Assembly: GCF_000003605.2 (NCBI RefSeq)
Contig: NW_003141309.1
Location: 259,903 to 303,668, forward strand
Length of the DNA: 43,766 bases
Origin: Saccoglossus kowalevskii
Taxonomy: Eukaryota > Hemichordata > Enteropneusta > Harrimaniidae
Direction: 5' to 3'
Shown one piece after another: positions 11,356 through 22,951 of the stretch; position 1 is the stretch's first letter, and the number at the start of each line of letters is the position of its first letter. The translations under genes were made by a program, and so were the position numbers. Below the pieces are notes generated by a model. The model was not told the origin of the DNA, did not search any database, and worked only from the letters and a program-made list of their open reading frames with translations.

Positions 11356-11961
11356 ACCTATCACAAGACGTGATAATTTCATACAACAATTAATTTTAAT
11401 TCAGCATTTAGAAAAGCTATTTGTGGTGGGTGCATAAAGAAGCTTTAGTTAAAAAAAAATGCACGTTTTTGGTATCAGTTAAAAACATGCACCTCAGCTC
11501 TTATTTAGGTTTTTCATCGCAACATTTGTGGTAAAGTGAAAAAAAGTTTGACATGGCGCACAAAGGGTTGGCAGGAAAAAAACATAGATATTTATGGTTA
11601 TCGAATAAATATCATAATACAAATTGACCAGACATTTTTTTCTCTTTTTTTTTCCTCGTTATGGTTATCGAATAAACTGTCTATAAATATCAAAATGCAT
11701 CAACAAAATGTTTTTGATTTACCTCTGATGAAAGTAGGGGTGGTTTGGGAAGTATATTAAAGCATACTTTATGGAGAATGTGATACGATAACATCCAGCT
11801 ATTACTTATAATCTCATTTATTGCAACACTGACAATGAAATCCATTTGTACGCTAAGACCATCTTTAATTATTCCTTATACTGTCAGTGTATTTCAAATT
11901 CTCTATCCCCGGGAGAGTTTTTCAATAATGGAACATTTTATTGCGCTAACAAGACAATCAT

Positions 11962-12590
11962 GTAATTAATTGTTTTCAATTAACTATGTCTTTTGTCATG
12001 TCTTTTTATTATTATTACGTTTTGTACCTTAACCTTTCCACCACCAGACTCTGCTAAATTTACTGAACATTTTTCTCATATTCTTCAATATTTCTGGAAA
12101 TGAACCCTAATTTTGGACCCAACAGACAATATTTAAGCCAATTTTCAGTTTTCACTCAAAAAATTTGGTTATTTTTGTCCAAATCTTCTGAAGAAAAGTG
12201 CAGACTATAACTAGGACTATTTTGTGAATTTGTGATAATAAGGTTAACCTGCCAACTAATAATTCAATTCACACCCAATATTATACATTATTTATTTTTT
12301 TACTTTTTTAAAATAAATATTGAATGAATTGATGTAATTTTTTTTCTATTAACTGAATCTTTTTATTATTATTAGTTTTTGAACCTTAATCTGCCACCTA
12401 ATAATCCTTAGTTCTGTCAATAATTCGCACATATACATTATTTTTTCACTTTAAAAAACATAATAAAATGAAATGATAATTAATTGTTTTATATTAACAG
12501 AATCTTTTGTAATGTTTATTATTATTATTATTTGTAGCTAAATTGATAATCCTTACTTCTCTGAACAATTTGCACATTTCATACCTGACA
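11962..12590 (+). repeat. ~150-bp tandem repeat, nearly three units, one split by a MITE
   Basis: Units start near 11962, 12331 and 12475. Each runs through AATTAATTGTTTT or a related word, CTTTTTATTATTATTA, the TTAA junction, CTGCCAACTAATAAT or its variant, and CACACC/CGCACATATACATTATTT. Without the inserted MITE the first unit is about 153 bp and the second about 144 bp. Confidence 0.8.
12029..12247 (+). mobile_element. TTAA MITE family M1, copy B (inside a tandem repeat)
   Basis: Flanking TTAA lies at 12029-12032 and 12244-12247. The left terminal repeat is CCTTTCCACCACCAG. The right terminal region is shortened to AAGG by a deletion relative to copies A, C and D, leaving a body of 211 bp. 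The element interrupts a ~150-bp tandem repeat. The adjoining unit has the same flanks joined at a single TTAA (12386-12389), which marks the insertion exactly. Confidence 0.88.
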
Positions 12591-15563
12591 ACTGTTTTTT
12601 TAATTTGGCCTCGCTAAAAAAAACAAATTAAGAAAGATTTATCTATTCTTCAAAAATATATATTTTTACAGCTACTCTACCGAATTTTCACCAAACTAAA
12701 TGTTTGTTTTTCTCATTCTCTTCAAATTCAAATTTCTAATCAGGTTTTAAATACAACTTAAAATTAAAAATTAATGTATTTTATGTTGCATGGGACCCAC
12801 CTTGAATGCAAACTGTGGCTCTGTGGAAATTAAAATTATTTTAAAACTACTTTGTGTAATTGCTTTATTATGCTATAGATTTCATAACTGTATTGTTTAA
12901 TAATTATCTATCTTCATGATTTACTGTTTTGGTTAAAAAAGATGAACAGATAAAAACTCATTGTGGATTCACCAACATGATCATGTGACAATGCATTTTT
13001 TAGATCAACTAGTATCGCAAGGTGTAATCAACAGAAAGCTTCAAAATTTATCAATACATATCAAAATTTATCTCCTCCACCAATCCTCTGAACCAGACTG
13101 CAAAACCAACTCCAGAAAATTTGAACGACGACACAGATGGGTCTGTTTTATCTTTATTACAGCAGACCTCCCTGTCAATGTAGCCGTGCTTCTCGCTTTT
13201 TTTTTTTTTTTGCTGAATTCACAGATTACACAAAGCCGGCTACGGTGTTTGGTTTTCACACCCACAGCATACTTAGGTAAACACTGGTAGGAAGCGGTAA
13301 GATCAAACAATTCATGGCAATGGAATAAACGAACAGACAGACAATAGGATGAGATACGGTACAATCTGTTGTTTGGTTTGTTTTAGTACCTTCGAGAAAA
13401 ATAGGTTATTGTTTTAACTGCTCCGTCGACACTGTCAACTTTCTGTCATTTTTATGAAATAGATGCTGGCATTCATCTTAAATTTTTGAAAAACTGAGGG
13501 GAAAGTGTTTTTGTTAAACAAAATCTATAATCTCTTCTGGAATGACCTTTTTTGATACATGTTTCGAGAAAAAAAATGGAAGGAAAATAAATTTTGTTCT
13601 TTTACCATAAAATAAAATTATTTATTTTTTTTCAATTCCAAAACACTTTTTATTCTTAGTATTAAGTTTACAGAGATAAAACATGAAAAATATAAGGTAT
13701 GAATAAATGGTTCCAGTGACACATTCTGGAAAATACATCCATTACTAACCGAATTTAACAGTGACAAGAAACATTCTAGTTCAATACCTAAATATTAAAT
13801 TCAGGATTTTAGACTTCAAGGTCCATTTACATAGATTTTAAAAAGTGTTCATTTACTGCACAGTTGGAGATTTTAAGATTTGACTGACTTATTTATGTTT
13901 TTTTAAACAAATATTGCTGCTTCAGTGACTGCATAGAACTACGTGGCTACCAATTTAGTTTGCATTCAAAAGAGAAAACATTTTTTATTAAAACTTGATT
14001 ATGAATCTTCAAGCTAATATGATGTTATTCAAAAATGAACTAAATATTACTTTTAGTTCCTACAGTAAAATTATTTTACTGGTACTAGCAATGTTTTTTT
14101 TTTTAAATTAGAAACATTAATTTGGTAGTGACAGAAAACTTATCATTTTGGCGCAAGCTATCATAATACAATCTGACTAAATGGCTTAAAAACACAATTA
14201 TTAGCCAATTAACAGAATTTGGGTACATTCTCTGATTGGACTAAAATACACCACAAAATACACATCACCCAATCAAAACAAAGCTTAGAAGTACAAGACT
14301 GGCAGTTTAAGTTATAAAACTATTAAGTGCGAATGAATAGGTACCGTTTGTACCCTGCCTACAAAATCAGTGAGAAGTGTTATTTCAGTACTTGCCGTGA
14401 ATCGTACAGGTGTAAAATCTAGGGTGAATTATATAAACATAGTAGAACTATAGCAAGTCACGCATCACCAATCACCATTGACAGCTACATGAGACCAAGC
14501 TTCCACAGGTGTCGCTAACAATACAGACTGGGGTCAATACAACGTTATGTTTAGCAGTGAACCTAACTTGGTGTATACATCTATGTTTATGGTACCAATG
14601 AAGTGCTCGAATCCATAGCTGCCGTATACAGGCTAATTGTAGAAGTTTAGAAATGCATTATGTGAACATCGACAGGCGGAGTAAGCCACACAGAGACCAG
14701 GTGTATTGGGTACATGATCCACGGTTTCCTGTACACATGCATCAAACGAAACCTTATTCTTCCCCCTTCCACGCAATTACAATCCACAAACTCAGAAAAA
14801 CAAGCAGTCAATTTCACTGAGAAATGCAGGTGTGGGTCGGCATTGAAAAATCTACAGTCGCTATAAAAAACTAAAATAACCAACTCAAGTTTAATTAAGC
14901 TCTCCCATCAAATCAAACGTGCGCAAACAGTTTTCTTACTTCAGTGTTATGTATATATTGTTGTTTTTACTATTATTTAGAAATGAAGTGTTATAACTCT
15001 ATTAAAATGTAATCATGGCCAACAATTAAAAAAACAAGGTCAACAAAATGAACACTGAATAAATAGCTAGCTTAATTGTCAGTTGATTTTTCAGTTCAAT
15101 GTGTTGATTACCACAACTTTGCGAAAAGGCAGTTAAATCTGCAGAGGGGGACGCATTTTGGTTAAGTAGTTGGCTTAAAGTGAAACTCCAGTAGCTGCTG
15201 ATAGCCATGTAAACAGGGAGTACATAAACTATACAATTACTTGGGGGGACTTGCTGAGACCAACCACTGCAAAGCTTTCAGAGCCTTCAGGCATGGACTG
15301 CACAATCACAGTAACATAGGGACCCCAACTGTGCTGAAAACATGTAAATCACATAGTGCACCCCTATCAGTGACCCCCTAGGGTTGTTATTAATCAAAGC
15401 TACAAATGTACACAACTAAAGTGAATTCAATATTTCATTGGGTATAATTTCATGTTAGCTTTTAACCAATTAGCAATTAAAAGCAATTAGTTGAAATAGT
15501 GTACACCGGCTAATTAAATTATATTCAGATCGACTTTCATCTAAATCCTATTAGAGATCATTA
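12591..15563. other. AT-rich non-coding stretch
   Basis: No exon is recognised. A short imperfect inverted repeat (GTAGCCGTGCTT at 13180-13191 against AAGCCGGCTAC at 13233-13243) flanks a 16-base T run. This gives rise to overlapping frames on both strands (12961-13290 plus and 13068-13364 minus) that I do not regard as genes. Confidence 0.45.
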
Positions 15564-15670
15564 GAATAATATTTAGGAAAAGAAACTATAGTTAGATCAG
15601 TAGAAGAATATTTAGGAAAAGAAACTATAGTTAGATCAGTAGAAAAATATTTAGTAAAAGAAACTATAGC
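15564..15670 (+). repeat. 39-bp tandem repeat, ~2.7 copies
   Basis: The segment AATATTTAGGAAAAGAAACT followed by ATAGTTAGATCAGTAGAA repeats with a period of 39 bp (15568, 15607, 15646). The units are almost identical. Because 39 is a multiple of three, a minus frame stays open (15551-15733), but this is a repeat effect. Confidence 0.9.
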
Positions 15671-17145
15671 TTTTTGAATTGCTATGAAAGACTTTACCTT
15701 CGACATCATGATAGCTATATAATCCCACATCATGCTTAGAATTCATACCACCATGGGAAGCTATGATTGTAGTTTCATGGTGGCTGGTCAGTATACGCAC
15801 TCAATGACTAGTATTGAATCGTCTTTTCATGTCTCCATTTTGACAATGCCAGATATATTAGCATTGGCCAGCATGCAGCTGGCAGACTGTCTGTCCCGCG
15901 CGTAAACGCATACAGCTTTAATTGCAGTGCTACGTTGACATCCATATTATACTTAAGTTTAAATGGTGAAAATGGCCCGAAAAACTCCACACCTTAGGAT
16001 GTAATGACATTATTACCGGCAAGCTTGATGGGAAATCCTTGGGTAAGTTCTATTTCAAGTCAAGCCTGTTTCCTGGTACATAGTATAGCTTTAATATGGG
16101 TGTAGAAAACAAGACTTGGTGGAACAAATGAACAGTTGTGTGTTAATTGACTCGCATAGTCCACACTGCTGCTTTACACATGCTGTCTGCCATTGGTTAT
16201 TTAGACTGCAGTTTTTGAGTAAGAAAAAAATGCTGAAATAAACACATGTTTACAACCCCCTCAAAAACAACAACAACAACAAATACATGTTTAAAAATTT
16301 GTCATTATTAGAGCTATAATATAAGATTAAAGTTGGAAACAGCAGTCAAGCCCATTTTTGGACAGAACGCTAACAGGGCAGTGAACAGTTTTGTGGTATA
16401 AATCTAAATTAACAAAATATACAATTATTAAATCAACTTATTCACCAACTTATTCACCATATTTATTTTTATTTGGATGATACCCGGTACTATTTATTTT
16501 AACACTGTCCTTCCAAAATGTTAGCAAAATTACTCAAAAATAATATATTTTCAAATTCAGTTGTTTTTTTCTCTTAAAATATGATTTTGACTTAAGCACT
16601 AATGTGGATGAAAAAGATTGATGTGTTGTAACTTAACGACGGTATTTTATAAAATGTTGATTGCTATTATAGCTGAAAGGAATACTCCGAAACAACAGCT
16701 AAAGAACAAAGGCAGATGTCAAGCACAACGCTGTTAAGATATGAAGAATGACTGAGTAATGTTTAAAAACACTAAGATTTGAACCCAAGTCTCTCTGTAC
16801 CTAAGGCTACCTATAACTATTCGCAGTGTGTGATCGTAAAACTGCCTTACACATTAAAAACAACAGAAAAAAGCAACAACAAGTAATTGAAAAAGTAGAT
16901 TTTTGCTGCCTAGTTTTAACTGAATTTATTGCAGAATAACTAATATTTTCATTTTCCTTGTTATAAAATTAAGTTTGACTTTTTTGGACAACTTTAATGA
17001 TTTATAATATTTTTTAATAATTATTTTGTGTGGTGATACAAAAAAAAAATGTAATAGTTTTTAAACTTTTAAATGTAATTATAATATATGACCCCTTTCA
17101 CAAACAATATTGTTTTTATCTTTTTTTAAAATTGGTAACAGCATC
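15671..17145. other. Non-coding stretch, nothing certain recognised
   Basis: It holds an AAC microsatellite near 16266-16282 and the tRNA-like fragment noted separately. Otherwise it is AT-rich sequence without a recognisable exon. The 60-codon frame at 15808-15990 has no domain. Confidence 0.45.
16776..16850 (-). repeat. Possible degenerate tRNA-derived (SINE-like) fragment
   Basis: On the minus strand, a B-box-like GGGTTCAAATCT is preceded at roughly the right distance by TAGTTATAGG, a weak A-box match, with TAGCCTTAGG between. The stems do not pair well enough for a functional tRNA and the spacing is short. A decayed SINE head is possible, and so is chance. Confidence 0.25.
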
Positions 17146-17185
17146 GGGGGTGGGGTTTTGTGGGGTGGGTCGTTGTGGGGTGGGG
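17146..17185 (+). other. G-quadruplex motif
   Basis: Six runs of three to five G (17146-17150, 17152-17155, 17162-17165, 17167-17169, 17177-17180, 17182-17185) are separated by loops of one to seven bases. This satisfies the usual four-run G4 pattern several times over. In the Lmx1 transcript orientation it would be C-rich, so any RNA G4 would need plus-strand transcription. Confidence 0.8.
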
Positions 17186-17726
17186 AGTGTGGCGATTAGG
17201 GCTATACAGTTAGAAATATAAGATGCAGACGCAGAAATTGCTTGGAAAGAAACAAATTTGAAAATGAGAAATTGAAAGTGGAATAATCAGTGCACAAGAC
17301 AGGACAGAAAAAGACTGCAAAGTGAGAAAAAAATGAAAACGAAATGAGACACTATTAAGACAAAGTGAGCCAGAGACTGTGTACATATGTGCTTGATCAC
17401 CAGCAGTTGGTTCAACTCCATCACCACCATCAACTGTTAGATATATTGTTACTGCCCTTATATTGGCCTTTTTGTTTCTTCATTAATGGTTATATAAACA
17501 AACAGATAAAAGTGCTTTAGTAACCAATCTATCACAGCCTGTGCAGTTCTCTGTATTTTGTGTCTCAGACAAATAAAAAATGAGCTAAAGGTCAAAACAT
17601 AAAACCCTAAACATACACAGCCTCCTTAGTATATCATATATCACCTACATCACCACATCATCTCTGGCATCAAATGCTATCCTCTTTCACACTACATTTA
17701 CTGTCATAATACACAGTAACTTTTTA

Positions 17727-17935
17727 ATGTCAAACTTTCATTTTCATTGAAGCAAACTGACTTAGATATTCTGAGACAAATTAAAATTAGTATTATCACA
17801 TTAATTCCTTATCAAAGTGATGTTTAAATAAATTATAAAAAAATTACATTTGTCTAAATTTTGACTTTCATTTTAATTGATGCAAACATTAATTCCTTGT
17901 CAAATTAGTATTTAAAAAATTGGGAATTTTTTTAG
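17727..17935 (+). repeat. Imperfect tandem duplication (~130 bp)
   Basis: TTTCATTTTCATTGAAGCAAAC (about 17737) recurs as TTTCATTTTAATTGATGCAAAC (about 17866). Each is followed, at different distances, by ATTAATTCCTT and TCAAA. The second copy has an internal deletion. Confidence 0.6.
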
Positions 17936-18006
17936 CTTAAAATTAACATTCACACATTTTTCTAAAATTCAGTATGATCAGCTTAGCATAAACAAAATAC
18001 AATTAG

Positions 18007-18336
18007 GATTTTCCTATTTCAAAAATTAATAGCATATTTTGATTTGTTCTAACTACTGAGATAAAATATTGTGATTTTCCTATTTCAAAAATTAATAGCA
18101 TATTTTGATTTGTTCTAACTACTGAGATAAAATATTGTGATTTTCCTATTTCAAAAATTAATAGCATATTTTGATTTGTTCTAACTACTGAGATAAAATA
18201 TTGTGATTTTCCTATTTCAAAAATTAATAGCATATTTTGATTTGTTCTAACTACTGAGATAAAATATTGTGATTTTCCTATTTCAAAAATTAATAGCATA
18301 TTTTGATTTGTTCTAACTACTGAGATAAAATATTGT
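18007..18336 (-). repeat. 66-bp satellite, five apparently identical copies
   Basis: Units start at 18007, 18073, 18139, 18205 and 18271, each beginning GATTTTCCTATTTC and ending GATAAAATATTGT. A few bases of a sixth follow. I see no difference among the five. Because 66 is a multiple of three, one minus-strand frame stays open and would encode a 22-residue repeat (SQYFISVVRTNQ...EIGK). That frame starts at GTG, has no ATG outside the units and no splice support, so I treat the coding potential as a by-product of the period. Confidence 0.95.
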
Positions 18337-18366
18337 GATTTGAGTTGGAGGGGGTTGAACACAGTC

Positions 18367-18690
18367 TTGATTTATTATACTTCAAAAAACAGAAATGTTA
18401 AAAAACTTTTTGGGAAGTAAAACGCATGTATAAATTGTATAGTACGATATTTACATTAAGTGAGGGCAATGTGTTGAAACAGAGATTGAAAAATGTTGTG
18501 CAGTTTTATTACACTTTATGATTAAATTGTTTTTTTATTATGATATAAGCTCTAACAATTATATTTTTAAAAATTGACTCATTACTATTTTTTTTATAAT
18601 TAAATCTAATTTTATTGATTATTAAACGTCCAAAATACTACAATGGAAGGGAATGAACACAAGTCTTTTTTTTGACAATTTAACTGAAAA
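18367..18690 (+). repeat. Dispersed repeat family R, copy R1 (empty TA site)
   Basis: It is colinear with R3 from AACAGAAATG through GCAGTTTTATTA, ATTGACTCATTACTA and TTTTATTGATTATT to CAAAATACTA. At 18636-18637 the TA that carries the MITE in R3 is uninterrupted. The copy lies directly after the 66-bp satellite. Confidence 0.65.
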
Positions 18691-20577
18691 CATTGTTTTC
18701 AGAGATTTTCCTTAACAAGGTCGATGGTTTGAGTTCAGGTGGTGGAACTCAATCAATTCCTGCTCATCAATACCCACTTTTTTGGCATCTGAAAGTAACT
18801 CCTTGACATTTTTAATTTTAAACCGATTTTAGTCGTTTTTCACCCAAATGTAAGTAGACATCCTGCTAATAAAGAAAATATTTGACTTTCTACCATTGTC
18901 ATTCATAAAGCAGCATATTACCCAAACAACCTCTCTCGAAACTAAATATTTGAACAAAGTCTTGTTGTAATTCTCAGAATAAAATATTCTGCTCATAACA
19001 AAGAGATAATTTAAAGTTTCTTGTCTAACATTTATCATCTCTGGCACAATGTCTAAATATTCATTAAATGTCTTCTATCAATAGCCTAATATGACAACCG
19101 AGTCTTATTATGTATCGTTCCATGCCAAAAGTAAAGCTAACATCATTGATCGGTTACGATTCATGTCGTCTCTCTCGATCACCGGATGATGTTTAAGATA
19201 GTAGCATACTGTCAATATTGAACAGTTGAACCATTACTGAAGGAAGTTCAAACTTTTCAACATACTGGTTTCCTCAATTTATTTAAAACACAACAATTAA
19301 TGTGTGCAGAGTATGCTAAACTTCTATCGACATACAGCTATGTCTAAGTACTTATCTTGAAATACAACATTATGATGTTGATTTCAATATGACACCCACA
19401 GAGACAAAATTGTACATTGTTTTTAACAAGATTTAACTTCAATAACTAGTGTACATTATGGGGCAAACTAAAATAGCATATTTTCAAATCTTTGTTTTAT
19501 TTTGCAATATTTGTTTTCTCTTTGTCAGGAGTATATTTTTCTGATCCATTTTACCATCAGGATTAATAATTTGAGTATTATAATTTTCTCTAAATGTAAT
19601 TTTTTGTTAATTTTAGACCAGACAGATTTTATTTTGAACTCAGAACTACAGGTTTTCATCAAACTTTTTGAGAAACTGCAGACAAAAATTATGGAGTTTT
19701 ATTTTGGTGACTTAAAGTCCTGAGCAGAGAAATAAGCAATAAATTTGTAGAAGATGGACTACGGGTACATTGAATAAAATACTATGTACTTTCAAGCATT
19801 TGTTGATAGTAAAAACAAGAACACATGCAGACTCAGCATGCATGTTTTCTGAGTAAGTTCCAAACTACTGATAAAATAAATACTGTTATCTATCCAGGAG
19901 GCTAACCCCACGCAAAGCCCCCCCCCCCCAAACAATGAATGAGAAAACCTAGGTTTGAACACACCTGGAATGGGTTGATTTCCAACTATGCCCATTCATC
20001 AGATTCATAATAAAGGGTCTTGATTTAACTCGTGTTTTGTTGTCTCTATTGCAATTGCTAAACAAACCATGAAATTCTTTTCTTTCCCTTTTTACACTCG
20101 ACTTGAATATGTGGTATTTACTTCGGTATCAAAGCCTTCTTTTACTGTCTGTCATCCCATTCAACGCAGTCTGTAAAGTGTAAGGCGGCAGCGTTGTCAG
20201 CTGAAGAATCGTAGTAGCGGTGGAAGCACTTACACAGTAGTGGTAGAATTTCACCTGGAAATATTCACTTGATTGGGCGTTGATGTTTACGATATTCTGG
20301 TTATTGAATCACGCACGAAAGGTGTAAGTTTAAAACCAACATGTCTATGTTAAAGTTTGGGTGCTAACCATGCTACATTCCTTTCAGTCATTTCAGGGTC
20401 AATTCTGTCACGCTACAGTGATTTTTCATTCTCTAAAGAATCAACCAAAGTCTTCACAGATCTTACCAATTCATGGATTTTGTTTTGTTCTATTCCATAC
20501 TCAGGCCTGTCAACTATCATTCGTGACCGGAAAAGAAACAAATTAGTCCCCCAAATTGTAAAATCAAATAAACGCCC
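18691..20577. other. AT-rich non-coding stretch
   Basis: No exon is recognised. A 12-C run sits at 19918-19929. The segment at 20160-20270 is richer in CpG and holds a tRNA-Gly-like word (CAGTAGTGGTAGAATTTCACC near 20237) but no matching second half. Frames at 18829-19047, 19502-19723, 19792-19995 and 20357-20581 have no domain. Confidence 0.45.
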
Positions 20578-20821
20578 TTAACCTTTCCACAAACAGTTCC
20601 TTCTTTTCATCACAAATTCACAAAATAGTCCCGTTTATAGTCTGCACTTTCCTACAGAAGATTGAGACAAAAATAGCCCAATTTTTTGAGTAAAAACTGA
20701 AAATTGACGCAAATTTTGTCTGTTGGCTCCAAAATTAGGGTTCATTTCCAGAAATATTGAAGAATATAAGAAAAAAGTGCAGAAAAATTTGGGTGAGAAA
20801 GTCTGGTGGCGAAAAGGTTAA
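20578..20821 (-). mobile_element. TTAA MITE family M1, copy C
   Basis: Flanking TTAA lies at 20578-20581 and 20818-20821. The right terminal repeat is CTGGTGGCGAAAAGG, and the left is CCTTTCCACAAACAG. The 236-bp body reads in the opposite direction to copies A and B. The minus-strand frame at 20735-20926 runs out of it and is not a gene. Confidence 0.85.
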
Positions 20822-21085
20822 AGATGTCAAGACATTGAAAAAGCAGCATTGAATATACTCACAAAAGTGGAAATGTTTAAAAACAACTTTTGTGGAATTA
20901 GTAGGTGTGCATTGATTGTATAACATGATCTTTACATTGAGAGAGTGCAGTATAAAACATAAAAATTTTAAATTTCCAAATTTTAAATTGAATGAAACTG
21001 AAATTCAAAATTTAATAATACTGTACACCATTACTATGCTGTTTCATCAAGTTCCAATATAATGGAAGTTTTTGGTTTTGATACA
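20822..21085 (+). repeat. Dispersed repeat family R, copy R2
   Basis: It begins immediately after MITE copy C. TCAAGACATTGAAAAAGCAGCATT here corresponds to TCAAGACGTAGCAGAAAGCGGCATT in R3 at 21093. It also has GGAAATGTTTAAAAA, ATCTTTACATTGA, GAGTGCAGT and GCTGTTTCAT. The MITE may have inserted into a longer R2. Confidence 0.6.
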
Positions 21086-21650
21086 ATCAAAATCAAGACG
21101 TAGCAGAAAGCGGCATTTATTACCTTAAAAAAAACAGAAATGTGGAGAAAAAAAACTTCTGTGAAATTAACAATGATAATTAATCTTTACACTGAATGAG
21201 TGCAGTGGAAACAGGTTTTTAAATTCCCAAATGTAACAGAGATTCAAACATAATAATTATTCCTCATAATTATTATTGCTGTTTTATTATGTTCTAATGT
21301 AATTAAATTTACCTTTTTGTTTTGTTTTTAATATTAGGTTTGATAATTATATATTTTTAAATTGACTCATTACTACTTCTTTATTAATAGTTTTATTGTG
21401 TATTGTGAGTATAAAATACCGTAAAAACTCCAAAATTTCGACCACTTTTAACTGATTGTTTTTGAAAAACAGTTGGGTTTTTAGAATACAAAATAACAAT
21501 AAATTTGAGTAAAAATAAGTGAGCAATTTCTGGTGAGGTCAAAATTTTTGAGATCAATAAATTACAAAAATCCGTCAAATAATTAAGTTTTTACGGTACT
21601 AAAAATTTAGGAAACTCTCAATTCTGTTTTTTTTTTTTTTTTTAGAATGA
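21086..21650 (+). repeat. Dispersed repeat family R, copy R3 (carries the TA MITE)
   Basis: It shares colinear words with R2 (20822-21085) and R1 (18367-18690): an AAGCGGCATT-like start, ACAGAAATG, CTTTACA followed by GAGTGCAGT, GCTGTTTTATTA, and ATATTTTTAAATTGACTCATTACTA. The spacing between R2 and R3 is about 265 bp, so these two are in tandem. The copies are diverged and have no ORF. Confidence 0.65.
21417..21598. mobile_element. TA-flanked MITE (178 bp)
   Basis: The ends CCGTAAAAACT (21419-21429) and AGTTTTTACGG (21586-21596) are perfect 11-bp inverted repeats. Looser similarity extends to about 25 bp (AAAATTTCGACC against ATTATTTGACGG). TA dinucleotides border both sides, as expected for Tc1/mariner-type insertion. 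It interrupts repeat family R, and the matching site in another R copy (TA at 18636-18637) is uninterrupted. It has no transposase. The 61-codon frame at 21393-21578 is incidental. Confidence 0.8.
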
Positions 21651-22951
21651 CTAGTTTTCCATCTCTGAACACGAACTAGGATATATCATGATTATTTTTC
21701 ACAGCTGACTTGATAAAAAAAATTTATATTTGGAAAATACTGAGGTTCATTGGTTTAGAAAATATAAATGCACTTTACAATTATTCCAGTTCAGTTTTAT
21801 CAAAACAACACTGACATTTAATAACTGAAACTTTAGACTTGAAAAATCTAGAATTATAGAGAATAATATTTACTCAATTTAAATTCTAAAAATCTTATAT
21901 TTATTCCACTTGCTTTGTGGTGTTACTATATAGCTCCCTGCTGTGCCACCATCAAAGTCTCATATTTATCTTCTTACTTTTAGGTTTTACATTTGGAGTT
22001 TCTGAATAAAGATATGTGCAAAAACAAAACGAACAAGAGACCAGGCAGGGTAATCAATTGGTACAGAGAAGCTCAAGGATTTTGGTTGTCATAAAGAAGA
22101 AAGCGGTTCTAATCTGCTTATTGTCAGTATGAAGTGTAACGCTTTCACCACGTCATACATACGAACGGCAAGGTGAGACCATGTCGCCCCAAGGGAATCG
22201 TGTATAAATATTCGGTATTCCGGTATTTACAAAGGTTGCTGCATATGTATGGGGGAAAATCCCAAACACAGCGGTGCAGCAACACCAGTCTAGGCATTCA
22301 ATTGCAGTCTTATTTTGTAAAGCATATGGTCCTACACATAAAATAAAACACAATTATTTGTAAAAATCAAGCACTGCTTATGTATGTTAAAACAGAATGC
22401 TAGTCACAGATATCAAATACATTTTTTTTATATTTACTATTTTACCATATTAAGTTGTTTATGTCATTGCAAATTTTTTTCCACCCAAAAAATAGTGTAA
22501 ATGTTTTTAGCTTTTTATGTTTTCTATATAGTTGGTACATTTTGAAGCAAAAAGTAACTTTTTTTTAATTTTTTTTTTTACCACAAAAATTCACCATAGG
22601 TAATATTTAATGACTAAAATTTATAAAAAGTATACATATATCATTTTTAAGTATTTCATGATATTTAAGTTGCCTTGGCAATACAAAGGCGAGCAAACAG
22701 ATAGTACCCCGGTAGGTTTATTTTGTCAAAAAAAGACAAAAGTCACACATATGGTTGTACAAAAAGTATAAAAATAAATAAGAAATTTTAAAGTAAATAC
22801 AACCTTAAGTATTAAAAATTTAAACCGAAAATGCTAAACATTTTCAAACATGAAAATTTTTTTTTTTTTCTCAATTTATCAGACTCACATTTTGTTTTGA
22901 GTAAAACTGATGTTTTTTATATTTCTTGAGAATGACTGGAATATTGTTAAT
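21651..22951. other. AT-rich non-coding stretch
   Basis: No exon is recognised. It contains several T and A runs (for example 22561-22580 and 22857-22870) and an X-box-like GTTGCCTTGGCAAT near 22670. A slightly CpG-richer patch at 22140-22260 has a 66-codon minus frame without a known domain. Confidence 0.45.

Larger units (their letters stand above)
9761..11961. other. Non-coding stretch with candidate regulatory sites
   Basis: No exon is recognised. The part from about 10080 to 10900 is less AT-rich than its surroundings and contains the X-box-like and Sox-POU-like sites. ORFs at 10954-11142 and 11536-11760 have no domain. Confidence 0.4.

Noticed and set aside
12961-13364. Overlapping frames on both strands near 13.1 kb
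   Set aside because: They flank a T run and a short imperfect inverted repeat. Neither shows a known domain, and the strands cannot both be coding.
17380-17440. tRNA-like B box GGTTCAACTCC
   Set aside because: The T arm has a mismatch and I found no A box or acceptor stem at the right distance.
18001-18340. CRISPR-like regular array
   Set aside because: The units are head-to-tail with no unique spacers, and the genome is animal-like. It is a satellite.
18003-18362. 119-codon frame made of five 22-residue repeats
   Set aside because: It begins at a GTG outside the array, and the frame stays open only because the satellite period is a multiple of three. There is no domain or splice support.
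20210-20275. tRNA-Gly-like A-box region CAGTAGTGGTAGAATTTCACC
   Set aside because: No B box or pairing acceptor stem follows, so it is at most a fragment and may be chance.
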